Origin: Campylobacter devanensis | Lineage (GTDB): Bacteria > Campylobacterota > Campylobacteria > Campylobacterales > Campylobacteraceae | Length of the DNA: 64,000 nucleotides | Direction of reading: 5' to 3' | Assembly (NCBI RefSeq): GCF_002139915.1 | Contig: NZ_CP018788.1 | Coordinates: 186,001-250,000, forward strand | Part shown: positions 40,201 to 49,096 of the stretch, one piece after another | How positions within the stretch are numbered: the first letter of the stretch is position 1 | Layout of the letters: each line of letters starts with the position of its first letter | Position numbers and translations under genes: made by a program | Notes under the pieces: generated by a model | The model's database searches: none | What the model saw: only the letters and a program-made list of their open reading frames with translations | What the model was told of the DNA's origin: nothing

Positions 40201-41151
40201 ATTATTACGCAAAATCACACTAGTTTTTACCAAAACAATATGCTCTTTAGCATAAATCCAGTAAGTTCAACTCTATTTTCTTATAACTCAAATCCATACG
40301 ATAGTGGAATTTTTGTCGCGTCTGTGGCTAGTGATTATGCTATAGATTTGGGATTTGATAGTTTAAAACCAAAAAATTATTGGTATATCAATCCAACTTA
40401 TAAAAGATATAATGGCAATGGATTTGATGGATATCAAAGCGGCGTAAGTGTGAATTTAGCTCATAAATTAGATGATGGGATTATATCTTATGGAGTTGGG
40501 GCTAGTAAGTCTAGCTTGGATTTTGATATTGGTGCAACAGCTAAGAGTTCAAATTTTGATATAGCATTAAATTATACTCACGATTTTGAGAGCTTTAAGC
40601 TCCTTAGTGGCGGTTCGTTTATGGTTTCATTTAATGAAAATGAGCGTATAGTAGCTAATACCTTAAGTAGCGATTATAAGAGTTATAGCAGTAGCTTGCA
40701 ACTTGGTGTAGCTAAGGATTTTAGGCATTATAGTATTGTTGTTACTCCGCTTGGATATTTAGGCTATGGTAAAATTTATCAAGAGAGCTTTAAAGAAAGC
40801 GGTGGTATATTTGCTAAAAATTACGATAGTATAAATCACGATTTATACACAGTTGGCTTGGGGTTAAATTTAGCCTATGAAGGTAGCGATGAAAAAAGTA
40901 GATATACAGGTTATATTATTTATGAAAGAATGCTAGATGGCTACAATATGGACGCTAGTGCTGAGTTTAATGATTTTAAGGGGCAAAAATTTAGTCAAAG
41001 ATATCACTTAGATAAAAATAGGTTAAATCTTGGCGTTGGAGCTGAATACACCTTTAATAGTGGTTATTTTGCTAAATTTGGCATTGGTAGCGAGTTTGCT
41101 ACAACTAGTGATAATTATAATCTCTCAGTTACATTTGGTAAAAGATTTTAA
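37225..41151 (+). CDS. Subtilisin-type (S8) autotransporter protease
   Basis: 1308 aa. A short N-terminal signal-like segment (about 1-16) precedes a subtilase domain with triad D41 (VGVIDSAIN), H77 (DTHGSHVAG) and S307 (SSGTSMAAP), plus N199 in ASGNEG for the oxyanion hole. At about 510-570 there is a PATR beta-helix repeat (SGVLTLSGANSYEGATVINA). Then follow about 210 residues of Pro/Asn/Gln/Ser repeats, and a C-terminal beta-barrel from about 1030 to the final phenylalanine (SVTFGKRF). It is secreted by type V; targets are unknown. AAGGAAA precedes the ATG. It is a single gene with its own terminator. Confidence 0.93.
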   Translation: MKSIKLSLILPIYLFGVTDFELINYNDNSVSGDGVFVGVIDSAINKDHPSLSGQIQDQIYSGYKGGDYTPDFSVDTHGSHVAGIILAKPSDGVSGVATDAKAYGVQITGHNTDGSSKFTAPNVYEYFKDKNIAAINNSWNATVYPLSGLNSLTSSSISFLKNANNPNDYIPLIQRDSTASDLIKLSKEKQILSVFASGNEGIISPGIMALAPYYDEEIRSIIVVTALDSAQVSKDSDGKFIVTTKRDDNYDYLSAPTTYSNGLKGVYNFGLTAPGTGIKNVNASYGTTDILTGKLDKDLYRVSSGTSMAAPMVTGAAALVAQKFPFMSGKQIADTLLSTANKDYIGPKIIVKETVTGKTLCDGNVLCSSSKRYTIFYVDSKIPKNEDGSVNEKAVEKDLLNSGYFGINWKYDRMSGMAAIDDEDYPWVQEVTKEDLFGQGILDIDKALKGIGILDANRLSDADVRSEFGETAVYYALDTKGSDTEFGNDISQRKWEANTHNPEANNLPKNLDNLNVGLIKSGSGVLTLSGANSYEGATVINAGGIRLLSKDSKTAQIAGSVYVNNGSILSGNGVIKQNLTNDNSIIRPGNGDLSDLIVDGTYMQKGQNSKLILDFGNDDNSQLIAKDYSISGGNLEYNPLAQYYTVNKEIKIQLGGLATHIGNFANVEIASNNSISFEIKLDSDKTTINKDPISIPPIHETEVPSNPQNPTPPSSENVTPPQSEQPNTPSQPVAPSEPNNNQNNNQQAPNNNQNNQQNGNQQSPSNSQNSGSQSSNSSQGGTTSPSNPPSSENVTPPQSEQPNTPSQPVAPSEPNNNQNNNQQAPNNNQNNQQNGNQQSPSNSQNSGSQSSNSSQGGTTSPSNPPSSENVTPPQSEQPNTPSQPVAPSEPNNNQNNNQQAPNNNQNNQQNGNQQSPSNSQNSGSIIVTPVVKPNAYNSNSTTLSQTMRNIRSNVNLSSKYNQFFNTLDSSDSNTYQETMSRIEGNSVFDLTSIITQNHTSFYQNNMLFSINPVSSTLFSYNSNPYDSGIFVASVASDYAIDLGFDSLKPKNYWYINPTYKRYNGNGFDGYQSGVSVNLAHKLDDGIISYGVGASKSSLDFDIGATAKSSNFDIALNYTHDFESFKLLSGGSFMVSFNENERIVANTLSSDYKSYSSSLQLGVAKDFRHYSIVVTPLGYLGYGKIYQESFKESGGIFAKNYDSINHDLYTVGLGLNLAYEGSDEKSRYTGYIIYERMLDGYNMDASAEFNDFKGQKFSQRYHLDKNRLNLGVGAEYTFNSGYFAKFGIGSEFATTSDNYNLSVTFGKRF
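39361..39989 (+). repeat. Perfect 228-bp tandem repeats in the autotransporter gene (2.76 copies)
   Basis: Units start at 39361, 39589 and 39817; the third stops after 173 bp. The copies appear identical at the base level. Each unit adds 76 residues (SSENVTPPQSEQPNTPSQPV onward) and keeps frame, so copy number can change without breaking the protein. The region links the passenger to the barrel. Confidence 0.95.
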
Positions 41152-41167
41152 TTAAAACCTACTTCAT

Positions 41168-41193
41168 AAATTTAGGCTTTTTAGCCTAAATTT
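41168..41193 (+). terminator. Terminator of the autotransporter gene
   Basis: Perfect 11-bp stem AAATTTAGGCT/AGCCTAAATTT with a TTTT loop, 17 bp after the stop. Confidence 0.8.
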
Positions 41194-41206
41194 AATTATT
41201 AAAAGA

Positions 41207-41212
41207 TATAAT
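41207..41212 (+). promoter_or_regulatory. -10 box of the ABC importer operon
   Basis: TATAAT 25 bp before the binding-protein start. The adjacent AT-rich sequence could hide a Fur site, but I see no convincing one. Confidence 0.5.
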
Positions 41213-41237
41213 CTTACATTTATTTTAAGGAGTTTTT

Positions 41238-42377
41238 GTGAGATTTATTATTTTTTTTATGTTTTTAGCTAGCTATGCTTTTGGTATTAGTGTTACTGAT
41301 ATGCGTGGTAAAACCGTACAAATTCCATCAAATTTAAATAGAATAGCTACTATTAGCGATGGCTTTGTTGAGAGTGTTATGACTCACCTTGGTGAGATTC
41401 GCAGAGTTAGCGCAATTGCGTCTTGGTCGCTAAAGCGTGATTATAGATATAAGATTAAAGGCATAAACGAAGAGCTTGAATTTACTGGATTAAATACTAT
41501 GAGAGCTATGCATCCATGGCTTGATGCTTTGCCATGCTTTAACTCACCTCAAGGCAATATTATCAACTATGAAACCCTAATGCAATCAGCCCCGCAACTT
41601 ATTATAGTTCGAGTAGGGGATTGTACTATTGGTGGAGCAGATAAGGCGGCATTAGAAAAAACATTATCTATACTAGAAGCCTCCAAAATTCCTTTAGTTG
41701 TACTATACTCGCCTACATATACTAAAAATTTAGCTACGATAAAAGATGAAATGAGAATTATTGGTGAGATTTTTGGAAAGAGTGAGCAAACCTTAAAACT
41801 CTATGAGTATTTAGTTGGGATTGAGAATTTAATAAAATCTCGCACCCAAACTGCTACAAATCAGCCAAAAATGCTATATCTAGGCCTAAGTCTAGCAGCT
41901 AAGAAAAATGGCGCTAGTGGTATCACATATGGAATTGATACTCCAGAATCTCAGCTCTTAACTACTACTATAAATGCTCAAAACGCATTTAATTTGGCTA
42001 AAGGCTCTAGGATAATGATTAGTGCAGAACAGATATATGCGCTTGAACCTGATGTTATATTGCTACCTACATATAATGGCTATCATCCAACATTTGAACT
42101 TTATGAAAATGAGAGTTATGCTAATTTACGTGAGTTAAAGGCTGTGCGTCAAAAACGAGTATATTCACTTCCATGGACGCCGATGAACTGCTCAAGGCGT
42201 CTAGAATATCCTTTGGAGCTTTTAATAATTGCAAAAGCAGCGCATCCAGATAAATTTGCTGATATAAATATTGGTGAGTTTGCGCTAGAGTTTTACCAAA
42301 AATTATATGGGGTAGATATAGAGGCTGCTAAAATGCTTCGTTCAGCACAAATTTTGGATTGGACTGAGCAGTTTTGA
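41238..42377 (+). CDS. Periplasmic binding protein of an iron/siderophore-type ABC importer
   Basis: 379 aa with start GTG and AAGGAG upstream. Signal peptide at about 1-16 (FMFLASYAFG). Seen: DMRGKTVQIPSNLNRIATI, the usual opening of TroA/FepB-like binding proteins, and SAEQIYALEPDVILLPTYNG in the second lobe. With FecCD-type permease and ATPase genes following at once (4-bp overlap), it makes a full importer for ferric chelate, heme or cobalamin. The substrate is not determined by sequence. Confidence 0.88.
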   Translation: MRFIIFFMFLASYAFGISVTDMRGKTVQIPSNLNRIATISDGFVESVMTHLGEIRRVSAIASWSLKRDYRYKIKGINEELEFTGLNTMRAMHPWLDALPCFNSPQGNIINYETLMQSAPQLIIVRVGDCTIGGADKAALEKTLSILEASKIPLVVLYSPTYTKNLATIKDEMRIIGEIFGKSEQTLKLYEYLVGIENLIKSRTQTATNQPKMLYLGLSLAAKKNGASGITYGIDTPESQLLTTTINAQNAFNLAKGSRIMISAEQIYALEPDVILLPTYNGYHPTFELYENESYANLRELKAVRQKRVYSLPWTPMNCSRRLEYPLELLIIAKAAHPDKFADINIGEFALEFYQKLYGVDIEAAKMLRSAQILDWTEQF

Positions 42378-43375
42378 GAGTTTTTTTAGTTGTAGTTTTG
42401 CTCTTTGTTTTATTAATTTGCGCATCAATTTTTGCCTTGCTGAGTGGAAATTTAGCTCTAAGCGTAGCCGATGTGATGGGCGTGATTGCTTATAAGCTTT
42501 TTGGAATAGGAGAGCTAAGTGCAACTGGAGAGATTGTGGTATGGAATCTTAGAGTGCCTAGGATTTTAATAGCGATTTTAGTAGGAGTTTCTTTGGCGTG
42601 TGCTGGAGCGATTTATCAAAGTATTTTTAGAAATCCTTTAGTTGAGCCATTTATCTTAGGGGCTAGTTCTGGGGCTAGCTTTGGGGCTAGTCTTGCGATT
42701 TTATTGCCAAGCATCTTTTTTTCACTTGAGCTTAGTGCTTTTACTTTTGGACTGTTGGCGGTATTTTTAGCCTATACTTTAGCTTTTGAAAGAGGTGTTA
42801 CAAATAGTGTTGCACTTGTGCTTTCAGGGGTTATTGTGGGGGCGATTTTTAGCTCGCTTGTTGGAATTATGAAGTATTTAAGCGAGGATGCTCAATTAAG
42901 AGAGATTACATTTTGGATGATGGGTGGACTATATCACGCTAGTTGGGATGATATAGCTGTAAATGGACTATTTGGTATACCGTGTTTTATCATTGCTTTT
43001 GCTCTTTCGTGGAAGCTAAATTTGCTTAGCCTTGGCGATGAAGAGGCTAGATCACTAGGTGTAAATCCTCAAATTTATAAAGCTATTTTTATCGTTATAG
43101 CAACTTTGCTTAGTGCTTTAAGCGTAGCAAGTGTAGGGATTATAGCGTGGATTGGACTAATGATGCCGCATGCTGCTAGAATGCTAGTAGGTGCTGATAA
43201 TAGAGTGATTTTACCTGTAGCTGGACTGATGGGAGCGATTTATTTGCTGCTTTGTGATACTTTATCTAGGACACTAAGCAGCGGAGAAATTCCTGTAGGG
43301 ATTATTGTTTCGCTACTTGGGGCGCCGTTTTTACTATGGATTTTAAAGGTTAGAAGTGCAAAACTATTTGGATAA
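42374..43375 (+). CDS. FecCD-family ABC permease
   Basis: 333 aa with about 9-10 transmembrane helices. Seen: VWNLRVPRILIAILVGVSLA, GAIYQSIFRNPLVEPFILG and GASSGASFGASLAI, the hallmark N-terminal region of iron-chelate/cobalamin permeases, and GIIAWIGLMMPHAARMLVG for the ATPase-coupling region. It overlaps the binding-protein gene by 4 bp and the ATPase gene by 20 bp. Confidence 0.95.
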   Translation: MRVFLVVVLLFVLLICASIFALLSGNLALSVADVMGVIAYKLFGIGELSATGEIVVWNLRVPRILIAILVGVSLACAGAIYQSIFRNPLVEPFILGASSGASFGASLAILLPSIFFSLELSAFTFGLLAVFLAYTLAFERGVTNSVALVLSGVIVGAIFSSLVGIMKYLSEDAQLREITFWMMGGLYHASWDDIAVNGLFGIPCFIIAFALSWKLNLLSLGDEEARSLGVNPQIYKAIFIVIATLLSALSVASVGIIAWIGLMMPHAARMLVGADNRVILPVAGLMGAIYLLLCDTLSRTLSSGEIPVGIIVSLLGAPFLLWILKVRSAKLFG

Positions 43376-44135
43376 ATTTGTAGTTGAAAATCTTAAATTT
43401 AGCTATGGAAACAACCAAATTTTGTGTGGAATTTCATTTGAGCTTGAGCGTGAGGATTTGCTTGGATTGATGGGATCAAATGGTAGCGGTAAAACCACAT
43501 TGATACGTTCTCTTTTGGGATTTTTAAATGCTAGTTATTATGAGTATAAAATATTTGGAAGTGAGTTTAAAAGTCTTAAAATCAGTCAAATTTCAAGATT
43601 AATATCCTATGTTCCCCAAGCCCATAATCTACCATTTAATTACACTCTTTTTGATATGGTCTTAATGGGAAAAAGGCCGCATTTTGGCGGGGTTTTTGGT
43701 TTTAGTAAAGATGATATAAAAGCTGTAGAAAACGCTATGGATATTGTGGGAATTTTACCTTTAAAAGATAAGAGTTTTAGCTCTCTTAGTGGTGGACAAA
43801 AGCAGCTAGGATTAATAGCTAGGGCCATAGCCCAAGACTCGCCTATAATGATTTTAGATGAGCCAACTAGTGCGTTAGATTTTAATAATCAAATTTTGAT
43901 TTGGAAAACTATGCACGCCTTAGCAAAAAATGGTAAAATTATAATAATTTGTAGCCATGAGCCAAATCATATATTTTGGTTTGCCTCTAAGGTTTTAGCT
44001 ATTAAAGATGGAAAGGCTTTAGCATTTGGCAAAAGTGAGATAATAAATGAGATTTTATTAGAACAAATTTATGGAGCAAACTATAAAATTTGCTCCTTAG
44101 CAAATCAAAAAATAATATACTATTCAATCAATTAA
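43356..44135 (+). CDS. ABC importer ATPase, iron-chelate type
   Basis: 259 aa. Seen: Walker A GSNGSGKTT (about 38-46), Q-loop YVPQAHNLPF, signature SSLSGGQKQLG, Walker B PIMILDEPTSALDF and the H-switch CSHEP. It completes the binding-protein/permease/ATPase operon and is followed 13 bp later by the DJ-1 gene, which may be read through. Confidence 0.95.
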   Translation: MQNYLDKFVVENLKFSYGNNQILCGISFELEREDLLGLMGSNGSGKTTLIRSLLGFLNASYYEYKIFGSEFKSLKISQISRLISYVPQAHNLPFNYTLFDMVLMGKRPHFGGVFGFSKDDIKAVENAMDIVGILPLKDKSFSSLSGGQKQLGLIARAIAQDSPIMILDEPTSALDFNNQILIWKTMHALAKNGKIIIICSHEPNHIFWFASKVLAIKDGKALAFGKSEIINEILLEQIYGANYKICSLANQKIIYYSIN

Positions 44136-44148
44136 TAAAGGAGAAAAA

Positions 44149-44694
44149 ATGGCAAAAGTAGCTGTGATGATGGCAAATGGTTTTGAAGAGATTGAAGCGC
44201 TTAGCGTGGTTGATATTTTACGCAGAGCTGGTGTAGAGACTAGTATGGTAGCACTTGATAACTCTTTAGAAGTAAGCGGTGCGCATGGCGTAAGCCTAAG
44301 AGCTGATGTATTATTTAATGAGTATGATTTTGCTAGTGCTGATATGATTGTTTTACCTGGAGGGCTTCCTGGAGCAGAGTATCTAGCCAAAAGTGATAAA
44401 CTTGGTCAAAAATTAAAAGAAGCCAAAGCAAATAACAAGAAGTTAGCAGCTATTTGCGCAGCTCCTTGGGCGCTTAGCACTGCTGAGGTTTTAGGTGAGC
44501 ATTATACTTGTTATCCAGGATTTGAAGATACAGTAAATCACGCTGGATATAGAGCTGATAAAAATGTCGTAATAGATGGAAACATCATCACCTCAAGAGG
44601 TCCAGCTACGGCTATGGAGTTTGCTTTAATGCTTGTTCGTGAGCTATGTGGCGAGCAAAAATATAGCGAACTAAAATCTGGGCTTTTAGCCTAA
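44149..44694 (+). CDS. DJ-1/PfpI-family protein
   Basis: 181 aa. Seen: MANGFEEIEALSVVDILRRA with the conserved glutamate, MIVLPGGLPGAEYL and AAICAAPWALS carrying the nucleophilic-elbow cysteine. Proteins of this family are glyoxalases/deglycases or redox-stress chaperones. GGAGAA lies before the ATG. A long hairpin downstream (44729-44774) ends the unit. Confidence 0.92.
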   Translation: MAKVAVMMANGFEEIEALSVVDILRRAGVETSMVALDNSLEVSGAHGVSLRADVLFNEYDFASADMIVLPGGLPGAEYLAKSDKLGQKLKEAKANNKKLAAICAAPWALSTAEVLGEHYTCYPGFEDTVNHAGYRADKNVVIDGNIITSRGPATAMEFALMLVRELCGEQKYSELKSGLLA

Positions 44695-44728
44695 TTTTTA
44701 GCTTAAAAAATATAGTTGCATTTTTGTC

Positions 44729-44774
44729 TTTTTATATTAAATTTGCTAAATTTTTGCTAAATTTAATATAAAAA
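44729..44774. terminator. 16-bp perfect inverted repeat between the DJ-1 gene and ppk2
   Basis: Arms TTTTTATATTAAATTT (44729-44744) and AAATTTAATATAAAAA (44759-44774) with a 14-base loop. All arms are A/T, so it may be a terminator or a cruciform-prone spacer. Confidence 0.5.
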
Positions 44775-44814
44775 ATTATAGAATATTAAAATTTTTATCT
44801 ACGGAGGTAATACA

Positions 44815-45660
44815 TTGAGTAGCCAAGAAGATTTTGTAACCATTAAAGTCAAAAAATCAAAACTAAAATATGAAGAAGAGCTTAAAAAACTTCAGGTTGA
44901 ATTTTTAAAATTTCAAACATATGTTAAAAAAGAGGGCTTAAAAGTCTTAATAATTTTTGAGGGTCGTGATGCTTCTGGTAAGGGCGGTACGATAAAAAGA
45001 TTAATCGAACACGTAAACCCAAGGGGATGTCGTGTGGTTGCGCTTGAAAAACCAAGTGATGTTGAAAGAACTCAGTGGTATTTCCAACGCTATATCGATC
45101 ATTTGCCAAGCGCTGGAGAGATTGTAATCTTTGATAGAAGCTGGTATAACAGAGCTGGAGTTGAGCCTGTTATGGGATTTTGTACGCAAGAGGAGCATAG
45201 GGAGTTTTTACGCCAAGTTCCTAAATTTGAAGAGATGATAGTAAGCTCAGGGATTATTTTATTTAAGTTTTATTTCTCAGTATCAAAAGATGAGCAAAAA
45301 AGACGCTTTAAAGAGCGTAACACTGACCCATTAAAACAGTATAAACTCTCACCAGTTGATGAAAAGAGTCAAGAATTATGGGATCAATATACAATTGCTA
45401 AATACTCAATGCTATTAGCTTCAAATACTCCATATGCGCCTTGGTCAATCATTGTAAGCAATGATAAGAAAAAGGCTAGAATAAATGTATTTAAGCATAT
45501 TTTAAGTAATGTAAATTATGATAACAAAATTAGCCAAAAAGAGCTAAAAGTAGATAATGAAATTTATAGAAGCGGAAGCGCTGAAATCCAAAAAATGGAA
45601 GAAAATTTCAACAAAATGGAAGAAAATTTCAACCAAGAACACATTAAAGCTAGGGATTAA
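44815..45660 (+). CDS. ppk2: Polyphosphate kinase 2
   Basis: 281 aa from a TTG start with GGAGGT 6 bases before it. PPK2 uses polyphosphate to phosphorylate nucleotides (mainly GDP to GTP). Seen: FEGRDASGKGGTIKRLIEH (Walker A), VVALEKPSDVERTQWYFQRY, FDRSWYNRAGVEPVMGF (Walker B) and the lid REFLRQVPKFE. The C-terminus ends with a 21-bp direct repeat (KMEENFN twice, 45592-45633), an extra tail. Single gene. Confidence 0.95.
   Translation: MSSQEDFVTIKVKKSKLKYEEELKKLQVEFLKFQTYVKKEGLKVLIIFEGRDASGKGGTIKRLIEHVNPRGCRVVALEKPSDVERTQWYFQRYIDHLPSAGEIVIFDRSWYNRAGVEPVMGFCTQEEHREFLRQVPKFEEMIVSSGIILFKFYFSVSKDEQKRRFKERNTDPLKQYKLSPVDEKSQELWDQYTIAKYSMLLASNTPYAPWSIIVSNDKKKARINVFKHILSNVNYDNKISQKELKVDNEIYRSGSAEIQKMEENFNKMEENFNQEHIKARD
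45592..45633 (+). repeat. 21-bp tandem repeat in the ppk2 end
   Basis: Two exact in-frame copies encode KMEENFN twice in the C-terminal tail of PPK2. Confidence 0.85.
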
Positions 45661-45671
45661 GGTTAATTTGT

Positions 45672-45677
45672 TATAAT
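45672..45677 (+). promoter_or_regulatory. -10 box of the leuD-leuB operon
   Basis: TATAAT preceded by TTTGT, 28 bp before the leuD ATG; AAGGAAAA is the ribosome site. Confidence 0.55.
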
Positions 45678-45705
45678 ACAACCTAAAATTTTATCAAGGA
45701 AAAAT

Positions 45706-46182
45706 ATGTCAAAAGTATGGAAATTCGGTGATAATATTGACACAGATGTCATAATAGCAGCTAGATACCTAAATACTAGCGATCCAGAAATTTTAGCTAA
45801 GTATGTAATGGAAGATGCAGATAAAGATTTTAGCTCTAAGGTTAAAGCCGGCGATTGCATTGTAGCTGGTGAAAACTTTGGTTGTGGAAGTAGTCGTGAA
45901 CACGCTCCAATAGCGATTAAAGCAGCTGGAATAAGTGTCGTAATCGCTAAATCATTTGCTAGGATTTTTTATAGAAATAGCTTTAATACAGGCCTATTGA
46001 TACTTGAGTGCGCTCAAACTGATAGCATTAATGAAGGCGATGAATTAGAAATTGATTATAGTGGTGGAATTATTAAAAATTTAAGCCAAAATTGCGAGTA
46101 TAAATTTGAACCAATTCCTGAATTTATGCAAGAACTAGTAAAGTCTGGCGGACTAATTAACTACGCTAAAAGCACTCTTTAA
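45706..46182 (+). CDS. leuD: 3-isopropylmalate dehydratase small subunit
   Basis: 158 aa, the short (archaeal/homoaconitase-like) LeuD type. Seen: [34 protein letters not shown] and [16 protein letters not shown], the swivelling-domain motifs. With LeuC it isomerises isopropylmalate in leucine synthesis. LeuC is not in the window. First gene of a seven-gene run to yqeY, 8 bp before leuB. Confidence 0.93.
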   Translation: MSKVWKFGDNIDTDVIIAARYLNTSDPEILAKYVMEDADKDFSSKVKAGDCIVAGENFGCGSSREHAPIAIKAAGISVVIAKSFARIFYRNSFNTGLLILECAQTDSINEGDELEIDYSGGIIKNLSQNCEYKFEPIPEFMQELVKSGGLINYAKSTL

Positions 46183-46190
46183 GGATATTT

Positions 46191-47261
46191 ATGAAAAGTT
46201 ATAATATTTGTGTAATAAAAGGCGATGGAATCGGCCCAGAGATCGCCGATGAGGCTATAAAAGTTCTTGATAGTGTGAGTGCTAAATTTAATTTTGAATT
46301 AAATTATGAGTACTATTTGATGGGAGGGGCAGCAATAGATGTCTTTGGTGAGCCTCTTCCTGATGAGACGTTAAATGGCGCTAGAAAGAGTGATGCGGTA
46401 CTTTTTGGTGCGATTGGTGGCGAAAAATGGGATAATCTACCTAGACATCTTCGCCCAGAGAGTGGGCTATTAAAGCTTAGAAAATCACTAAACGCATATG
46501 CAAATTTGCGTCCAGCAATGATATATGATGAGCTTATTAACGCCTCAACATTAAAAGCTGAGGTTATAAAGGGTGTAGATATCTTAGTTGTTAGAGAGCT
46601 AACTGGTGGATTATACTTTGGTCAGCCTAGAGAAAAGCTCGAAGATAGAGCCTATAACACAATGACTTATACAGTTAGCGAGATTGAAAGAATTGCTAAA
46701 ATTGCCTTTGAAGCAGCGATGAAAAGACGTAAAAAAGTTTGTATGGTAGATAAGGCAAATGTACTTGAAACTAGTCAATTATGGCGTGAAGTAACAGCAA
46801 AAGTAGCACAAAATTACCCAGATGTAACGCTTGAGTATATGTATGTAGATAATGCAGCTATGCAGCTTGTACGATATCCAACTGGATTTGATGTTATTTT
46901 GACTGAAAATTTATTTGGAGATATTTTAAGCGATGAGGCTAGTATGGTTTGTGGCTCTATTGGTCTTCTTCCAAGTGCTTCAATGGGTGGTGATGTAGGA
47001 ATCTATGAGCCAATTCATGGAAGTGCTCCAGACATAGCTGGACAAGGTATTGCTAATCCTATAGCTATGATTCTTTCAGCTGCAATGATGTTAAGATATG
47101 CCTTAGGCGAAAATGAAGCAGCAAACTGCATAGAAAACGCTATAAAAGCTGTATTAAAAGATGGCTATAGAACCAAAGATATCGCTAAATTTGACGCAGT
47201 TGAGATCTGTACAACTAGTGAAATCGGCTCAATTATTAGTGACTATATCAAAAAACAATGA
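46191..47261 (+). CDS. leuB: 3-isopropylmalate dehydrogenase
   Basis: 356 aa. Oxidises and decarboxylates 3-isopropylmalate with NAD in leucine synthesis. Seen: [71 protein letters not shown] and [17 protein letters not shown]. It overlaps the next gene by 4 bp. Confidence 0.97.
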   Translation: MKSYNICVIKGDGIGPEIADEAIKVLDSVSAKFNFELNYEYYLMGGAAIDVFGEPLPDETLNGARKSDAVLFGAIGGEKWDNLPRHLRPESGLLKLRKSLNAYANLRPAMIYDELINASTLKAEVIKGVDILVVRELTGGLYFGQPREKLEDRAYNTMTYTVSEIERIAKIAFEAAMKRRKKVCMVDKANVLETSQLWREVTAKVAQNYPDVTLEYMYVDNAAMQLVRYPTGFDVILTENLFGDILSDEASMVCGSIGLLPSASMGGDVGIYEPIHGSAPDIAGQGIANPIAMILSAAMMLRYALGENEAANCIENAIKAVLKDGYRTKDIAKFDAVEICTTSEIGSIISDYIKKQ

Positions 47262-47509
47262 GAGGCACAATTACAGAGGCTCTGATTTACGAAAATCAAG
47301 GGCTAAGAGATGAGGCTCTAGAGGTTTATAAAAATATTTTAATGCGTGATCCAAACAATCAAGAAGCACGCTCAGCTATTAGACGGCTAAGTGGTCTAAA
47401 GCGCAAAAATGGCGAGACAAATGAACAGATGCTAGAGTTTTATCTAAATTTAAAAGAAAACGATGATGCTGGTATAAGAGAATTTAAAAGGTGGTTGATA
47501 AAGATATGA
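47258..47509 (+). CDS. Small TPR-like protein
   Basis: 83 aa. The first half, [21 protein letters not shown] then [16 protein letters not shown], fits one tetratricopeptide repeat plus a capping helix. The rest is charged. It overlaps leuB and the CiaD-like gene by 4 bp each, so it is translationally coupled. C. jejuni has a small unknown gene (Cj0787) in this place before ciaD; equivalence is inferred from order. Confidence 0.7.
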   Translation: MRGTITEALIYENQGLRDEALEVYKNILMRDPNNQEARSAIRRLSGLKRKNGETNEQMLEFYLNLKENDDAGIREFKRWLIKI

Positions 47510-48042
47510 GATTAGAAGATATTGCCAAGCTTACTATTGATGAGGTAAATGCTCAACTACAAGGCACAAGCAGTGCTGTGGCTAAAAATGGCTTTATCGT
47601 TGAAGAAGCAAGCGATAATGATGAATCTAATGAGTTAAGGCGTGAGTTTGATTTTAATCAAGAACCTCGTCAAACTATGCAGCCCCAGTTTAAAGCTCAA
47701 ACTATAGCGCAAAAAGAGGCTGCTAAGAAAAATGCTATGGAGATAAAGGAGATGCTAGCTTCTAGAGTCGCATCTATGGATACTTCAGAACCATTAAGAT
47801 CAAGACCGCAGCCAAAGCCGCAACTCCAACCACAAGCCCAGACAAGGCCACAAGCACAAAAAAATCTTGGATCAAGCGAGATGTTATATCTACAAGGGCT
47901 AAAAGAGAGAATTGGCGTGCTATTTGAGGGGCTAAATAGCGCTGATAGTAGTAATAGGGAATTTAGGATGGATATGACGATTAAATTTTTGGAATTTATG
48001 CTTGCTAGTATCGACAATAGGCTATCAAATCTCTCAAAATAG
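47506..48042 (+). CDS. CiaD-like protein (possible secreted invasion antigen)
   Basis: 178 aa from ATG 47506, which overlaps the previous stop as ATGA; a GTG 15 bases earlier is less likely. The start [18 protein letters not shown] resembles the N-terminus of C. jejuni CiaD (Cj0788) as I remember it, and the neighbours (TPR gene before, cca after) are the same. The middle is disordered with PQPKPQLQPQAQTRPQAQ repeats, and the C-terminal 60 residues are helical. CiaD is exported through the flagellar apparatus into host cells in C. jejuni; the role here is inferred. Confidence 0.55.
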   Translation: MRLEDIAKLTIDEVNAQLQGTSSAVAKNGFIVEEASDNDESNELRREFDFNQEPRQTMQPQFKAQTIAQKEAAKKNAMEIKEMLASRVASMDTSEPLRSRPQPKPQLQPQAQTRPQAQKNLGSSEMLYLQGLKERIGVLFEGLNSADSSNREFRMDMTIKFLEFMLASIDNRLSNLSK

Positions 48043-49096
48043 CGATTTTGACGAACTTAAAAAATTACTTTTAAACCATACAAAACGAGCCTACTTAGTT
48101 GGCGGATCGGTGCGTGATGCTATACTAGGAATTGGCTCAAAAGATTATGATATTGAGATTTACGATATTACGCCAGATAAATTTGATGCCCTGATGCAAG
48201 AGTGCGGTGCTGTAGGTGTGGGTAAGAGCTATTTTGTCTATAAGTTAAAAAACTATGATCTAAGTCTGCCACGAACTGAATCTAAAAGCGGATATGGTCA
48301 TAAGGGTTTTAGTGTAGAGTATTGCAATGATGAACGCATAGCTAGCGCACGCAGAGATTTTACAATAAATTCAATTATGGTAAATATATTTAGCGGTGAG
48401 GTATTGGATTTTTGGGGTGGCGTGAGTGATTTAATGGCTAAAAGATTAAGAGTTACTAACCCTAAAACTTTTAGCGATGATAGTTTACGAGTACTTCGTG
48501 GAGTTCAGTTTGCTGCTAGATTTGATTTGGTTTGTAATAGCGATAGTCTTAAGATTATGCAAAAAATAGATATAAGCGATTTAAGTGCTAACCGCATATA
48601 TTTAGAGCTTGAAAAGTTTTTTATAGCTAAATTTAAAAGACGTGCAATGGAGTTACTTAGTGAGCTTGGGCTAGATTTAAAGCTTTTTGGCGTGGAGTTT
48701 GATGAGCGATTTATACAACAAATTTCAAATAAAATTCACACTCACAAGGCTTCATTTTTATACCATTTAATTAACTATTATGCTATTGATGGCAAATCTC
48801 TTATATCTAGACTTGCTTTGCCAAATTGCTATTCTATATCTTATAAACAGCCATTTTTAAGGCGAGTAAGTAAATTTGAACTACTTAAAATCGCCCTTGA
48901 TATGCCGCTTTATCAGTGGCTTGGGCTTGATAGCAAGGCTAGAATTAAGATGGCAAAGGATTTGGGAATTTATGATTTTAAATTTTCACCGCATATTGAT
49001 ACTACTATTATCAAGACAACTGGCAAGGCGTATGGTGATGAGCTAAAAAGGCTTAAAATAGAGGCTATAAAGGATTATTTAAATGATTGCAATTGA
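48002..49096 (+). CDS. cca: tRNA nucleotidyltransferase/poly(A) polymerase-family protein
   Basis: 364 aa with a TTG start at 48002 inside the preceding gene (41-bp overlap); no ATG lies closer. Seen: RAYLVGGSVRDAILG (G-rich head), SKDYDIEIYDI with the catalytic aspartates, ARRDFTINSIMVN, and RVLRGVQFAARFDL. It adds or repairs the 3' CCA of tRNAs. The tRNAs in this window already encode CCA, so repair is the likely job. Overlaps the next gene by 14 bp. Confidence 0.88.
   Translation: MLVSTIGYQISQNSDFDELKKLLLNHTKRAYLVGGSVRDAILGIGSKDYDIEIYDITPDKFDALMQECGAVGVGKSYFVYKLKNYDLSLPRTESKSGYGHKGFSVEYCNDERIASARRDFTINSIMVNIFSGEVLDFWGGVSDLMAKRLRVTNPKTFSDDSLRVLRGVQFAARFDLVCNSDSLKIMQKIDISDLSANRIYLELEKFFIAKFKRRAMELLSELGLDLKLFGVEFDERFIQQISNKIHTHKASFLYHLINYYAIDGKSLISRLALPNCYSISYKQPFLRRVSKFELLKIALDMPLYQWLGLDSKARIKMAKDLGIYDFKFSPHIDTTIIKTTGKAYGDELKRLKIEAIKDYLNDCN

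Noticed and set aside
41180-41237. Fur box before the iron-type importer
   Set aside because: The region is AT-rich and partly similar to a Fur site, but I could not find a convincing inverted 7-1-7 match.
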